64,000 nucleotides of DNA, taken from Limnothrix sp. FACHB-406 (GTDB lineage: Bacteria > Cyanobacteriota > Cyanobacteriia > CACIAM-69d). The stretch is taken from assembly GCF_014698235.1 (NCBI RefSeq), contig NZ_JACJSP010000001.1:310001-374000 (forward strand). The letters run 5' to 3'. Under the pieces are notes generated by a model. That model was not told the origin of the DNA. It did not search any database and saw only the letters and a program-made list of their open reading frames with translations. Below, in pieces: positions 35,395 through 44,734 of this stretch; positions within the stretch are counted from its first letter, which is position 1, and each line of letters begins with the position of its first letter. The position numbers and the translations under genes are program-made.

Positions 35395-35514
35395 CTAGTT
35401 GAAGAAGTAGCTGGACATCAAAATGCCAATCACGAAAATAAACAGCAGACCTAGATAGAGCGAAGTCCGGTTCAGCTCTACGGGTTGCTTGTTGGGGTTA
35501 GGGCTACGTTCCAC
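35395..35514 (-). CDS. psbL: Photosystem II protein PsbL
   Basis: A 39-residue single-helix protein read from GTG 35514: [20 protein letters not shown], then [19 protein letters not shown]. PsbL sits at the PSII monomer interface and protects QA from back-flow. The length and sequence are canonical. It lies 12 bp after psbF in the same operon; AGGAGA precedes the GTG. Confidence 0.97.
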   Translation of the reverse strand: MERSPNPNKQPVELNRTSLYLGLLFIFVIGILMSSYFFN

Positions 35515-35526
35515 AGTGACAATCTC

Positions 35527-35661
35527 CTAGCGCTGAATGAACTGCATGGCCGCGATCGCGCCCAGGAAGAACACCGTCGGTACTGCCAGTGCGTGAACTG
35601 ACAACCAACGAACGGTAAAAATCGGGTAAACAACGGGCTGGTTGGGATTCTGCGTCGCCAT
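35527..35661 (-). CDS. psbF: Cytochrome b559 beta subunit PsbF
   Basis: A 44-residue one-helix protein starting [20 protein letters not shown]. His23 in [10 protein letters not shown] is the axial heme ligand shared with PsbE. It ends MQFIQR. The start lies 22 bp after the psbE stop. With PsbE it forms the heme-bearing cytochrome b559 needed to assemble PSII. Confidence 0.97.
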   Translation of the reverse strand: MATQNPNQPVVYPIFTVRWLSVHALAVPTVFFLGAIAAMQFIQR

Positions 35662-35683
35662 GATTGTTAAAAACGCTCAATAA

Positions 35684-35935
35684 CTACTTCTGCAAGAACT
35701 GATCAATCTGAGTCTTAGCGCCTTGACGGGTTTGCACGATCGGCACTTCGGTGCGCGTCTCGGTGAAGTATGCGTTGGGGCGGGGCGTTCCGAATGCGTC
35801 GTAGGCCAAGCCCGTGCTGACAAACAACCAACCAGCGATAAACAGAGCCGGGATGGTGATGCTGTGGATGACCCAATAGCGGATGCTCGTTACGATGTCC
35901 GAAAACGGACGCTCACCAGTTGATCCAGATGACAT
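35684..35935 (-). CDS. psbE: Cytochrome b559 alpha subunit PsbE
   Basis: An 83-residue thylakoid protein: [20 protein letters not shown], heme ligand His24 in [20 protein letters not shown], and the lumenal tail [18 protein letters not shown]. It pairs with PsbF to hold heme b559. It is first of psbEFLJ; ycf48 and rubA lie upstream on the same strand, the standard cyanobacterial order. A 351-bp spacer (35936-36286) separates it from ycf48 and probably has its own promoter. Confidence 0.97.
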   Translation of the reverse strand: MSSGSTGERPFSDIVTSIRYWVIHSITIPALFIAGWLFVSTGLAYDAFGTPRPNAYFTETRTEVPIVQTRQGAKTQIDQFLQK

Positions 35936-36286
35936 AGTCTCTTTAGTCTTCTCTCAATGGAAAATTAAACAAGAGCTAGCGGCTTGCCCAATCATTCAAC
36001 CCGGAAACCGCTGAGTTTTGGGAACTTCAGCGACGGCCGGAGAATGGGCAATTGCTGGTTTCCATGATACAGAACGGGGGAAAAACTCCACAAGCCAATC
36101 CTGGGCGATCGAGCTTTTTGCGAGGGGCGGCGGGGATCGGGCGATCGCTGGGGATGCGTCCCGCGATTGTCATGAACCGGCACATGAACCGATGCAGAAA
36201 CCCGCGACTAATCCACCAGCGATCGAGCACCAACAACGTTCCCGGCCGCAACTCACCGAAAATCGATCGGCAAAGCCGCGATCGCC
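35936..36286 (-). other. Spacer between ycf48 and psbE
   Basis: About 350 bp, GC-rich in the half nearest ycf48, with several GCGATCG motifs, and more AT-rich next to psbE. It is the likely place for the psbE promoter. No gene is supported. Confidence 0.5.
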
Positions 36287-37318
36287 TTAGCTGGCAGCCG
36301 GAGCTGCGGCATTGAGCTTGGCTGTGTCATAGCGCAAGATTACGCCGTTTTGACCCAGCACAAAGCCCTGATCCTGCCCAAAGAACAGAATTCGGTAGAA
36401 ATTGGAGGGCACATCGCCGACGGCGCGATCCTTCTGCCAGGTTTTACCGCCGTCATAGCTGGCGAGCAAATCGCCGCTCCCCCCAGTAATCCACAACTCC
36501 TGATCATTGCGATAGGCCAAGTCCAGCAGCCCAAGGCTGTTGCGCAGTTCGGGGCTGGTGGTGGCGGCCCAGGTTTCCACATCGGTGGGACTGCTGAATT
36601 GCACCTGGCCACCGCGTGCGAGAGACCACAGGCGATCGTCAGGGCCAAAGCCCATGTTTTGCAGACGGCGCGAGCTGTTGCGGTTGTGTTGCTGCCAAGC
36701 TTCATCGCCAGGAGTCCAGGTGGAGTAGTAGCTCCCCCGCGAGGAAACGGAGACGTATTTACCGCTGCTCGATCGGGAAACGTTGCGCACCACCCCGATC
36801 GACTCTTGCACCATGGCTTTCCAGTTGCGGCCGCCGTCCGTGGTGCGGTAAATGGCTCCCAAGTCGGTCATCATTTCGGCCTGCTGGGATCCCAAAGCCA
36901 CAATCAAGCGTGGATCGCCGGGCAGTTGGTTGCTGAGGGGAATTTCCGACCAGGTTTTACCCTCATCGGTGGTATGCAGCAGGATGGCGGGCTTACCGAC
37001 AATCCAGCCCTCTTTGCCCGAGAAACTCACGGACTCCAAGTTATAGGGCGAGTCACCCAGATCCAGGGACTTATCGGCCCAGGTTTTACCACCGTCAGTG
37101 GTTTCCAGGATGGTGGCCCCTTTACCCACCATCCAGCCGTGGGGCCCCTTGCCCACCAGGGTCACATCCAACATGGTTTGTTCGGTGGGCAGGTTAATCA
37201 CCTCCCAGGGGTTGGCCGCTACGGAGTCAATTTTGCGAGCGGTGCAGCCCACGCAAAGCAGGGCCGCAAACAGGACAGGCAATAATTTGGGGAATAGATT
37301 ACGAAGCCAGTGGGTCAT
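36287..37318 (-). CDS. ycf48: Photosystem II assembly factor Ycf48/Hcf136
   Basis: A 343-residue lumenal beta-propeller. The N-terminus is a lipoprotein signal (VLFAALLCVGC with Cys25 as the likely lipid-bearing residue). Repeats of the type TTDGGKTW recur (ETTDGGKTWADKSL, HTTDEGKTWSEI, RTTDGGRNWKAM, SYDGGKTW), the Asp-box-like signature of Ycf48. It binds precursor D1 early in PSII assembly and repair. It is next to rubA (95 bp) and psbEFLJ, whose products also work in PSII biogenesis. Confidence 0.95.
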   Translation of the reverse strand: MTHWLRNLFPKLLPVLFAALLCVGCTARKIDSVAANPWEVINLPTEQTMLDVTLVGKGPHGWMVGKGATILETTDGGKTWADKSLDLGDSPYNLESVSFSGKEGWIVGKPAILLHTTDEGKTWSEIPLSNQLPGDPRLIVALGSQQAEMMTDLGAIYRTTDGGRNWKAMVQESIGVVRNVSRSSSGKYVSVSSRGSYYSTWTPGDEAWQQHNRNSSRRLQNMGFGPDDRLWSLARGGQVQFSSPTDVETWAATTSPELRNSLGLLDLAYRNDQELWITGGSGDLLASYDGGKTWQKDRAVGDVPSNFYRILFFGQDQGFVLGQNGVILRYDTAKLNAAAPAAS

Positions 37319-37413
37319 GGGATGAATGGGATGATGAGGTGACCGGAATCGAGAGTTTCGGTGCGGTCTGAAAGGGGTGCTCAGCGGGAATCAGCCAAGG
37401 GAACTGCCTTGGG

Positions 37414-37818
37414 CTAATTCAGACCATAAAAGCTCAGGAGCAACAGAATTCCCAGGCCCAAAACGCTGAAAATGAGGACGTTTTTTGCACCGGGAGTGAG
37501 GGTGTTAACCCCAATGCCGTAGCCGAGGTTTTCGTCAAATCCGGAGGCTTTGCCGGCGGGGCCGATGCTTTTGAATTGATATTTTTTCACGCCACAAACG
37601 GGACAGCGCCAATTTTCAGGCAGGGTCTCGAAGGGGGTGTTGGGGGCCACGTTCCGACGCTCATCCCCCTTGCCGGGTTCGTAGACATAGCCACAGGAGC
37701 GGCATTCATAGCGATCGGGCGGGGCGGGGGCGGCCGGTTCCGAGGAGGTGGCCTCGATCGCGCTGGAGTCGGCAGCCGCGATCGGTTCGATCGGTGAGTC
37801 CTCTGGTGGATGAGTCAT
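37414..37818 (-). CDS. rubA: Membrane-anchored rubredoxin RubA
   Basis: A 134-residue protein: an Ala/Glu/Pro-rich N-terminal tail (1-36), a rubredoxin domain with CRSCGYVYEPGKGD (Cys39, Cys42) and RCPVCG (Cys72, Cys75) holding one iron, a linker, and a C-terminal membrane helix (about 112-132, NVLIFSVLGLGILLLLSFYG). RubA is required for PSII (and in some species PSI) assembly in the thylakoid membrane. It is the first gene of the rubA-ycf48-psbEFLJ group and runs divergently from ndhC. Confidence 0.95.
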   Translation of the reverse strand: MTHPPEDSPIEPIAAADSSAIEATSSEPAAPAPPDRYECRSCGYVYEPGKGDERRNVAPNTPFETLPENWRCPVCGVKKYQFKSIGPAGKASGFDENLGYGIGVNTLTPGAKNVLIFSVLGLGILLLLSFYGLN

Positions 37819-38255
37819 GGGTTGCGACAGGAAGCGTGAAGATCGAAACGACGGGAATTCAACCGAGCCGATCGCGGTCAGGACTCGATCGGGTTTAGCC
37901 CCATGGAGCCGGGCACAGGCCCATGCTCCGCCACCGTTAACCTGGGCTAGTTAACGTGGGCTAATTACTGGGATTAAAAGATTGTCTTAACGATTATCGC
38001 ACAGGCGCGATCGCCCCTCTGGTCTAGGCTCTGGGGCGATCGACCCTGCGCAAAATCCCCCAAAAAGCCATCAAATCCCCAGCATCCAAAGTTTTCATCG
38101 ATTCGTTCATGTCAGAATAATGAGCGCCAGCTTCCAGCAGCTTCCAGCAAGTGATGGCCAGCCCTTGGGTTGGCAAACCCTGGGTGAATCCGACCCCAGG
38201 TTGGGAAAAAAGGCGCTGATCCCCGCTTTAGAGTTCTCCAGCAGTACCCCCAGAT
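37819..38255. other. Divergent promoter region rubA / ndhC
   Basis: About 440 bp that must drive rubA leftward and ndhCKJ rightward. A doubled AGCTTCCAGC occurs around 38133-38153. I could not fix -10/-35 boxes with confidence and see no small gene. Confidence 0.5.
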
Positions 38256-38618
38256 ATGTTTACGCTGAGTGGCTATGAATACTTTCTAGGCTTCCTGCTG
38301 CTTTGCGGCATTGTGCCTGTGCTTGCCCTAGGTGCTTCTGCCGTTGTGCGCCCCAAGCGTCCTGGCAAGGAACGGCGCACGACCTACGAATCAGGGATGG
38401 AGCCGATCGGCGGAGCTTGGATTCAGTTCAATATCCGTTACTACATGTTTGCACTGGTTTTCGTGGTCTTTGACGTGGAAACCGTGTTTCTATACCCCTG
38501 GGCGGTGGCTTTTAGCCGCTTGGGTCTGTTGGCTTTCATTGAGGCCCTGGTCTTCATTGCCATCCTGGTCATTGCCCTTGTTTATGCCTGGCGCAAAGGA
38601 GCGTTGGAATGGTCGTAA
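38256..38618 (+). CDS. ndhC: NDH-1 subunit NdhC (subunit 3)
   Basis: A 120-residue membrane subunit of the photosynthetic NADH dehydrogenase-like complex. There are three helices: [20 protein letters not shown], then after [18 protein letters not shown] the helix [19 protein letters not shown], then [17 protein letters not shown]-like. The loop motif YESGMEPIG and [12 protein letters not shown] are hallmarks of the ND3 family. It overlaps ndhK by 10 bp, so the two are translationally coupled. Confidence 0.97.
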   Translation: MFTLSGYEYFLGFLLLCGIVPVLALGASAVVRPKRPGKERRTTYESGMEPIGGAWIQFNIRYYMFALVFVVFDVETVFLYPWAVAFSRLGLLAFIEALVFIAILVIALVYAWRKGALEWS

Positions 38619-39316
38619 CACCGAACCCTAACCCGATCGAGTCCGTGGGTCGTCCGCAGATCACACAAGATCTGTCGGAAAACGTGATTTTGACCACGGT
38701 GGATGACCTCTACAACTGGGCGAAGTTGTCGAGTTTGTGGCCGATGCTCTATGGCACGGCCTGTTGCTTCATTGAATTTGCGGCCCTGATTGGCTCCCGT
38801 TTTGACTTTGACCGCTTTGGACTGGTGCCCCGCTCCAGCCCGCGCCAGGCAGATTTGTTGATCACCGCCGGAACGATCACCATGAAAATGGCTCCGGCCC
38901 TGGTGCGCTTGTATGAGCAAATGCCAGAGCCGAAATATGTGATCGCCATGGGGGCTTGCACGATCACGGGTGGCATGTTCAGCGTGGACTCACCTTCGGC
39001 CGTGCGCGGTGTGGATAAGTTGATTCCGGTGGATGTGTATCTGCCCGGTTGCCCGCCCCGTCCGGAAGCGATCGTGGATGCGATTATCAAGCTGCGCAAA
39101 AAGGTGGCCAATGAGTCACTGGCGGAGCGCGGAGCCACGGCCCAAACCAACCGCTACTACACAATCGACCACCAAATGAAGCCAACTTCGCCGATTTTGA
39201 CCGGTCGCTATTTGCAAGAGCCGGGCCGACAAGCCCCGCCCAAGAGCCTGACCGACGCGATCGGGCTGCCCGTGCCGCCCGCGCTGTTGACCGATCGGGC
39301 CAAACAGGAAGCTTAG
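38609..39316 (+). CDS. ndhK: NDH-1 subunit NdhK (PSST/NuoB type)
   Basis: A 235-residue peripheral-arm subunit that binds the iron-sulfur cluster N2. The four cluster ligands are visible: Cys52-Cys53 in [11 protein letters not shown], Cys117 in [10 protein letters not shown], and Cys148 in [10 protein letters not shown]. The C-terminal extension after about residue 180 is typical for cyanobacteria and poorly conserved. ATG 38609 lies inside the end of ndhC. The complex passes electrons from ferredoxin to plastoquinone in cyclic flow and respiration. Confidence 0.97.
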   Translation: MVVTPNPNPIESVGRPQITQDLSENVILTTVDDLYNWAKLSSLWPMLYGTACCFIEFAALIGSRFDFDRFGLVPRSSPRQADLLITAGTITMKMAPALVRLYEQMPEPKYVIAMGACTITGGMFSVDSPSAVRGVDKLIPVDVYLPGCPPRPEAIVDAIIKLRKKVANESLAERGATAQTNRYYTIDHQMKPTSPILTGRYLQEPGRQAPPKSLTDAIGLPVPPALLTDRAKQEA

Positions 39317-39328
39317 GAGACGCAACGC

Positions 39329-39862
39329 ATGGCCGACGAAACCCAACCCACCGATCTCGCCACCAACGAAGCCGGTGCGATCGCCCTCAAAGGGGACATT
39401 TCCCAATGGCTGACCAGCAACGGCTTCGGTAACGAACTGCTGGAAATCGATGATTTGGGCGTGGAAGTGATCAAGGTCGATCGGGACAAATGGCTCCCGA
39501 TTGCCACCGCCCTCTATGCCTACGGGTTTAATTACCTCCAATGTCAGTGTGCCTACGACCTGGGCCCCGGTGAAGACCTCGTGAGTCTCTATCACCTGGT
39601 GCAGGTGGCCGACAACGTGACCAAGCCCAAGGAAGTGCGTGTCAAGGTGTTCCTGCCGCGTGCCAACCCAACCGTAGCCTCGGTCTACTGGATCTGGAAA
39701 GGCGCTGACTGGCAAGAACGCGAAGCCTACGATATGTACGGCATTGTCTACGAAGGCCACCCGAGCCTGAAGCGGATTCTGATGCCAGAAGATTGGGTGG
39801 GCTGGCCCTTGCGCAAGGACTATATCTCGCCAGACTTCTACGAACTGCAGGATGCCTATTAG
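39329..39862 (+). CDS. ndhJ: NDH-1 subunit NdhJ (30 kDa / NuoC type)
   Basis: A 177-residue peripheral-arm subunit. The signature of the 30-kDa family is present: [19 protein letters not shown] followed by [19 protein letters not shown]. The N-terminal 25 residues are a variable tail. It starts 12 bp after ndhK with AGGAGA as ribosome-binding site. The ndhC-ndhK-ndhJ order is the standard cyanobacterial and plastid one. A strong terminator follows the stop. Confidence 0.97.
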   Translation: MADETQPTDLATNEAGAIALKGDISQWLTSNGFGNELLEIDDLGVEVIKVDRDKWLPIATALYAYGFNYLQCQCAYDLGPGEDLVSLYHLVQVADNVTKPKEVRVKVFLPRANPTVASVYWIWKGADWQEREAYDMYGIVYEGHPSLKRILMPEDWVGWPLRKDYISPDFYELQDAY

Positions 39863-39883
39863 GCCGTCCCAATCAACGATACT

Positions 39884-39924
39884 CAAAGCCCTCGGATCGT
39901 GATTTGATCGATCCGAGGGCTTTG
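39884..39924 (+). terminator. Terminator of ndhCKJ
   Basis: CAAAGCCCTCGGATCG (39884-39899) pairs perfectly over 16 bp with CGATCCGAGGGCTTTG (39909-39924), with a 9-nt loop. A/T at the stem base makes it usable on both strands; rodZ converges from the right. It is the strongest hairpin seen in the window. Confidence 0.88.
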
Positions 39925-39999
39925 CAGCATATGGGGAATAATCAAAAGGTTGAAAACACTCGCTGATCGGCTACACAAGAGCCACGCAAATATAACCGG

Positions 40000-41244
40000 C
40001 TAGTTGGGTAAGCTATTGCGATTTGCGCCGTCCCGCGCCTGATTTTGGTTATTTGCCGGAGTGCCGCCACGCTGATTGCTAGGACGATTGTTCGATCGCC
40101 CCGGAGCCTGGCCAGCACCGGGCGTGCCAAAGCGAGCCGACTGCACCGCTCCTGTATTACCCAGCTTCCGTTCTGTGCCCTCGTTGTAGCTCAGGAATGT
40201 CCCTCCCGCATTGCCCGTCACCACCACCACATTGCGCTGACCCGTCACCAAACGCTGGGTTCCTTCGGGCAAGACCCCTTCATAGGTCACCTTGCCATCG
40301 GTCAGAATTCGCACCCAAGAACGGGCCGTGAGCCGCACATTCACCCGCACTGGGGCGATCGGGGCCAGGTTGAGCCGCTGCGGAAAGCGAATTTGGCTAG
40401 CAATTCCCTGAGCCACCAACACCCCGTCACCCCCACTGGCTAGGGCTGGAACGGGCGATCGCGCAGGACTGCTGGTCGCAGCAGGGCGGGGCGACTGGGC
40501 CGCCGTGCGCCTCGGTGAGGGCGTGGGGGTCGTGGCACGAGGACTCGGACTCGTGGTGGGCTTCGGTGTGGCAGAAGCCGTAGGAGTCGGGCTGGGCGAA
40601 GGGCTAGGTGACGGACTGGGGCTAGGAGTCGGTGAAGGGCTAGGGCTAGGAGTCGGTGAAGGACTGGGAGTCGGTGAAGGGCTAGGCGAAGGCGTGGGGC
40701 TAGGTGAAGGGCTAGCGGCCGCCGTCGGGCGAGCTGGGGTACTGGGGCTGGCAGTCGATCGGGGAGTCGGCGTAACCGCCGGGCTGGGTGAAGCAACCGG
40801 CGGCTGCACAATCACCGTGCTGGGGGCCGGCTGGCTTTGGCGCAACAGGGCCGACAGACCCAACACCGACGCAATCAGGACACCGATATACAGCATCACC
40901 AAATGGGCCGGCTTGAGCTGGGGAGCAGGAATCACCGACAGCACCCGTTGGGAGCGCACGGGAACTATGCCATTTTGCAGCGGATATTCCTGGGCAATTT
41001 CGGAACCATCCAACCCCAAAGCCGTGGCGTACTTGGCAATAAACCCGCGCACATAAACCGGCTCGGGCAGCGAGGACGAGTCGGCCGCCTCAAGTGCTTG
41101 CAGGATACGACGTTGAATTTTGGTGGTTGCCGCGACGGACTCGATCGTTAAGCCTTGGCTTTCGCGACATTCCCGCAGTCGAGCGCCGATTTCAACAAGG
41201 CGCTCAACTTGGGGCGAGTCAGCAGGCATCGTGCTGTCGTTCAT
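40000..41244 (-). CDS. RodZ-like protein: HTH, membrane helix, Pro/Ser/Thr linker, DUF4115
   Basis: A 414-residue protein. Residues about 12-85 are a Cro-type HTH (IGARLRECRESQGLTIESVA, then IQRRILQALEAADSSSLPEP and VYVRGFIAKYATALGLDG), the RodZ form that binds MreB. One membrane helix follows (HLVMLYIGVLIASVLGLSAL, about 127-146), then a periplasmic linker of about 100 residues made of Pro-Ser-Pro-Thr repeats, and a DUF4115 domain (LTARSWVRILTDGKVTYEG). The C-terminus is an Asn/Arg/Gly-rich tail. RodZ links the cytoskeleton to wall synthesis and cell shape. mreB is not in the window. Confidence 0.82.
   Translation of the reverse strand: MNDSTMPADSPQVERLVEIGARLRECRESQGLTIESVAATTKIQRRILQALEAADSSSLPEPVYVRGFIAKYATALGLDGSEIAQEYPLQNGIVPVRSQRVLSVIPAPQLKPAHLVMLYIGVLIASVLGLSALLRQSQPAPSTVIVQPPVASPSPAVTPTPRSTASPSTPARPTAAASPSPSPTPSPSPSPTPSPSPTPSPSPSPTPSPSPSPSPSPSPTPTASATPKPTTSPSPRATTPTPSPRRTAAQSPRPAATSSPARSPVPALASGGDGVLVAQGIASQIRFPQRLNLAPIAPVRVNVRLTARSWVRILTDGKVTYEGVLPEGTQRLVTGQRNVVVVTGNAGGTFLSYNEGTERKLGNTGAVQSARFGTPGAGQAPGRSNNRPSNQRGGTPANNQNQARDGANRNSLPN
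40560..40730 (-). repeat. Coding repeat for the Pro-Ser-Pro-Thr linker
   Basis: Degenerate tandem units combining GGACTGGG, GGAGTCGGTGAAGG and GGGCTAGG code for the (PSP/T)n linker of the RodZ-like protein. Exact unit borders vary, as expected for a simple-sequence array. Confidence 0.75.
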
Positions 41245-41568
41245 ATCCTTGTGGCTGCTGCGGTGCGTGATGCGGCGGAACGGGGAGGAGTTGGAAGATT
41301 GTACCGAGAGTTGGGGAGACGAAGACTCGTGACTATCCTAGCGACCGAGAGGCCATCTTGCGAAGGTTTAGACAACCACCATCAGAATTTTGAGGTCAGA
41401 TTTTTGAGGTCAGAATCTTGAGGATGGTACTTGGGTCTGAGATTAGGATTGTCCCATGGGCTGGGTCTTGACCGATACCGCTCGCGACGCTTTTGGGAAT
41501 TCAAGGGGAATTCCGGCAAGCATGATGATCAATCATGATCAATCGACGGGGAACGAGTCGGACTGGGA
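41245..41568. other. Spacer between rodZ-like and pseudouridine synthase genes
   Basis: About 320 bp, with a 14-bp period repeat (TTTTGAGGTCAGA at 41388-41400 and 41402-41414) and a doubled CATGATCAAT near 41522-41545. No gene is supported. Confidence 0.55.
41388..41414. repeat. 13-bp repeat with 14-bp period
   Basis: TTTTGAGGTCAGA occurs at 41388-41400 and 41402-41414; a diverged third unit (ATCTTGAGG) follows. Confidence 0.8.
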
Positions 41569-42453
41569 TTAATGGGCTGATCCTAAGCCGGACTGGCGGC
41601 GCAACTGCTGAATTTCAGCGGCTGTTAGATGCCGATGAGTGCCGATTGGCAGCTCTTGACCCTGCTTTGATTTCAGGGTGAGCGAACCAATAGCAATACG
41701 GTGCAACTTTATCACCGGATGACCGAATAATTCGGCCATGCGTCGAATTTGCCGATTTCGACCTTCCACCAAAGTGATTTCTAGTTCCGTGCGATCGCCC
41801 TGAGGGTGATTCCCGCGCCCTTGCACCTCGCGGACTTGGGCCGGCAGCGTTGGGCGGCCATCCAATAAAATGCCCTGTCGCCATTGCGCCAACACTTGGG
41901 CGCTGGGCTGTCCCTGCACCCACACGCGATAGGTTTTGGGTTGGTGAAACCGAGGATGGGTGAGGGCGTGGGTCAGTTCCCCATCGTTGGTTAACAACAA
42001 GGCCCCAGTGGAATCCCAATCTAAGCGGCCCACGGGGTGCAGTCCCGTTTGTTCAACGAGCGATCGGGGAAGTAAATCCAACACGGTTCGCCGCTGCCGA
42101 TCGTCTGCACAAGCCGACAGCACCCGGGCGGGCTTATTCAACAGTAGATAGATCAGTGCGGGTCGATCGGCTGGATGAACGGGCCGACCATCAACCTCAA
42201 TTTGATCCACTGCGGGATTGACCACGCAGCCCAATTGCGCCACCTGGCCGTTGACCCGCACTCGCCCTTCCGTAATCCAAACTTCCGCATGGCGACGGGA
42301 AGCCAAGCCCCATTGGGACAATACCTTTTGCAACCGTTGCCCAGCTTGGGGCGCGATCGCGTGGGGGGCAGCCATTGCCCCAGGGGCGATCGGCTGGGTC
42401 AAGTCAGAGGCGGACGATCGGGCAGGGACAGTAGGACGGCGGCGACGACTCAC
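41569..42453 (-). CDS. Pseudouridine synthase, RsuA/RluB family
   Basis: A 294-residue rRNA-modifying enzyme. An S4 domain (RLQKVLSQWGLASRRHAEVWI, RVRVNGQVAQLG) comes first, then the catalytic domain with GLHPVGRLDWDSTGALLLTND, where the Asp of GRLDWD is the nucleophile, and LVEGRNRQIRRM. The family makes pseudouridine in rRNA; whether this is 16S or 23S rRNA cannot be told. GTG 42453 is chosen because it overlaps the upstream gene's TGA as GTGA; ATG 42375 is another possible start. Confidence 0.88.
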   Translation of the reverse strand: MSRRRRPTVPARSSASDLTQPIAPGAMAAPHAIAPQAGQRLQKVLSQWGLASRRHAEVWITEGRVRVNGQVAQLGCVVNPAVDQIEVDGRPVHPADRPALIYLLLNKPARVLSACADDRQRRTVLDLLPRSLVEQTGLHPVGRLDWDSTGALLLTNDGELTHALTHPRFHQPKTYRVWVQGQPSAQVLAQWRQGILLDGRPTLPAQVREVQGRGNHPQGDRTELEITLVEGRNRQIRRMAELFGHPVIKLHRIAIGSLTLKSKQGQELPIGTHRHLTAAEIQQLRRQSGLGSAH

Positions 42454-42782
42454 GGGCGGGATGCTGAGGTTGGGGTAGGTGATGGGGTTGGGGTGGGTGA
42501 TGGGGGCGGTTCGCAGCCTATCGTATGGCCCCGCAGCCAATCCAGCGCCCCTTGAGGACTGGGAATGGTATTGGTTTCCAGGGTGGCGATCGTCCAAGGA
42601 TCATCAAGCTGCTGCTGCGATTGCCCCAAGGAGACCCCAAACCAGCGCCCAGAAACCGCCGCCTGGGTGCAAGCTGTTGTTTGGGGAATTTTGGCCGTGG
42701 TGCTCGATCGCGGTAGCAACAGAAGCTGCAAGCCAACCACAGTCATTAGGGTGGTGATCGCAAGGCTGAGATTGTTTCGCAT
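42450..42782 (-). CDS. Unknown secreted or anchored small protein
   Basis: A 110-residue protein with an N-terminal hydrophobic stretch (LSLAITTLMTVVGLQLLLLP) that is a signal peptide or anchor. The mature part contains two Cys (TTACTQAAV, TIGCEPP) that might form a disulfide. The C-terminus (PSPTPTPSPTPTS) is coded by an 18-bp tandem repeat (42468-42503). Its stop overlaps the GTG of the pseudouridine synthase, so the pair is likely co-translated. I do not recognise the family. Confidence 0.5.
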   Translation of the reverse strand: MRNNLSLAITTLMTVVGLQLLLLPRSSTTAKIPQTTACTQAAVSGRWFGVSLGQSQQQLDDPWTIATLETNTIPSPQGALDWLRGHTIGCEPPPSPTPTPSPTPTSASRP

Positions 42783-43123
42783 GTCGATCGCACCTCAAAA
42801 CGCAGGACTCCAACGCGGCCCAGCCGCTGGGTAATCGTCGGTCAGCCTAAGGCCGCCAGATGTCAGGGGGTTGTCAATGGCATGTCAGACGGCGTTTCAA
42901 TCCATTGGCTTTCAGCAACTTTCGGATTTCAGCCAATTCTGACTGCCATTGAAAATCGGATTCTGATCCTCAGAAGATACAGGGATTGATTCGGTTCCCG
43001 TGCGATCGATTTAACAGGATGGTTGCGATCGAGATCGGTTGCGGCGGTTGCAATCGATCGGGCCCCAGCCGCCCACACCGGCCCAAGCCCCTATAATCTG
43101 AAAGCCAATCCTTCCGTTGAACC
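42783..43123. other. Divergent spacer upstream of prfC
   Basis: About 340 bp between divergent genes. A perfect TATAAT lies at 43092-43097, 26 bp before the prfC ATG. No gene or strong hairpin is seen. Confidence 0.5.
43092..43097 (+). promoter_or_regulatory. prfC: Possible -10 box of prfC
   Basis: TATAAT in exact consensus form, but the position 17 bp upstream has no TTGACA-like -35. The call rests on the -10 alone. Confidence 0.4.
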
Positions 43124-44734
43124 ATGGTCGTTGAATTCGCCGACTCCGCCAAACTGGCTGTGGAAGTTAACCGCCGCCGCAACTTTGCCATTATTTCCCA
43201 CCCGGACGCGGGGAAAACCACCCTCACGGAAAAGTTGCTCCTGTATGGCGGTGCAATTCACGAAGCCGGTTCCGTGCGGGCCCGTCGCGACCAGCGCCAG
43301 GCCACCTCAGACTGGATGGAATTGGAAAAGCAACGGGGCATTTCCATCACCTCCACGGTGTTGCAGTTTGAATATCGTGACTGCCAAATTAATTTGTTGG
43401 ATACGCCCGGTCACCAAGATTTCAGCGAAGACACTTACCGCACCCTGGCCGCTGCGGATAATGCGGTGATGTTGATTGATGCGGCTAAAGGGTTGGAGCC
43501 ACAAACGCGCAAACTGTTTGAGGTTTGCCGGTTGCGGAAATTGCCGATTTTTACCTTTGCCAACAAGCTCGATCGCCCCTCTCAAGAACCGCTGAATCTA
43601 TTAGATGAAATTGAAAAGGAACTAAAACTCGCCACCTATCCGGTGAACTGGCCGATCGGGACGGGCGATCGCTTCAAAGGAGTGTTCGATCGCCGTACTC
43701 GGAAAGTGCATCTGTTCCAGCGATCGCGCCACGGCAGCAAAATGGCCGGCGAAACCACCCTGGATTTGGACGCACCGGAACTGCTGGAACTGGTGGAACC
43801 GGATGTTTATCAAGCCTTTAGGGATGAACTGGAACTGATTGAAGAAGTGGGTTCTGAGTTGGATCTCGAAGCGGTTTTGGCCGGCGAACTCACCCCCGTT
43901 TTCTTCGGTAGTGCCATGACCAATTTTGGGGTGCAACTGTTTCTCGATGCCTTCTTGGACTATGCGGCCAAGCCAGGCCCCCGCACCGCCCGAACTGGAT
44001 CCGTTGACCCAACCCATGAGCATTTTTCGGGCTTTGTCTTCAAGTTGCAGGCCAACATGGATCCGAAACACCGCGATCGGGTGGCCTTTGTGCGGGTTTG
44101 CTCCGGCAAATTCGAGAAAGACATGGTGGTGACCCATGCGCGATCGGGCAAAAGCTTACGATTGGCTCGGCCGCAAAAACTCTTTGCCCAGGATCGCGAA
44201 TCCGTTGAGGAAGCCTATGCGGGCGATGTCATTGGCTTAAACAATCCTGGAGCCTTCTCGATCGGGGACACCATTTACATCGGCCCCAAAATTGAATACG
44301 AAGGCATTCCTTGTTTTTCACCGGAACTCTTTGCCTATTTGCGAAACCCTAACCCCTCTAAATTCAAACAATTTCAGAAGGGAATTTCGGAACTTCGCGA
44401 AGAAGGAGCCGTCCAAATCATGTATTCCACCGACGAAGCCAAGCGCGATCCAATTCTGGCGGCCGTGGGGCAACTGCAATTTGAAGTGGTGCAATTCCGC
44501 TTGCAAAGTGAATACGGTGTGGAATCACGGGTTGAGCTGCTGCCCTACTCCGTGGCCCGTTGGGTCACTGCCGGTTGGGATGAGCTAGCCAAAGTGGGCC
44601 GGTTGTTTAATGCCATGACCGTCAAAGATATGTGGGATCGTCCCGTTTTGTTGTTCAAAAACGAGTGGAATTGTCAACAGGTGGAGGGAGATCACCCCAG
44701 CCTACAACTCCAATCGATCGCACCCTTAACCTAA
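43124..44734 (+). CDS. prfC: Peptide chain release factor 3
   Basis: A 536-residue translational GTPase that recycles RF1/RF2 after termination. G1 is [21 protein letters not shown]2 region [13 protein letters not shown]3 DTPGHQDF, G4 [10 protein letters not shown]. The RF3-specific part includes [13 protein letters not shown]. The length equals E. coli RF3. The gene ends TAATG, sharing one base with the next start, so the methyltransferase gene is co-translated. Confidence 0.95.
   Translation: MVVEFADSAKLAVEVNRRRNFAIISHPDAGKTTLTEKLLLYGGAIHEAGSVRARRDQRQATSDWMELEKQRGISITSTVLQFEYRDCQINLLDTPGHQDFSEDTYRTLAAADNAVMLIDAAKGLEPQTRKLFEVCRLRKLPIFTFANKLDRPSQEPLNLLDEIEKELKLATYPVNWPIGTGDRFKGVFDRRTRKVHLFQRSRHGSKMAGETTLDLDAPELLELVEPDVYQAFRDELELIEEVGSELDLEAVLAGELTPVFFGSAMTNFGVQLFLDAFLDYAAKPGPRTARTGSVDPTHEHFSGFVFKLQANMDPKHRDRVAFVRVCSGKFEKDMVVTHARSGKSLRLARPQKLFAQDRESVEEAYAGDVIGLNNPGAFSIGDTIYIGPKIEYEGIPCFSPELFAYLRNPNPSKFKQFQKGISELREEGAVQIMYSTDEAKRDPILAAVGQLQFEVVQFRLQSEYGVESRVELLPYSVARWVTAGWDELAKVGRLFNAMTVKDMWDRPVLLFKNEWNCQQVEGDHPSLQLQSIAPLT

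Noticed and set aside
36350-37285. 311-residue ORF antisense to ycf48
   Set aside because: Fully antisense to a confirmed gene; Gly/His/Gln-rich composition follows from the other strand's codons.
40560-40730. CRISPR or VNTR array at 40.6 kb
   Set aside because: It is coding repeat for a Pro/Ser/Thr linker in an intact frame, without unique spacers.
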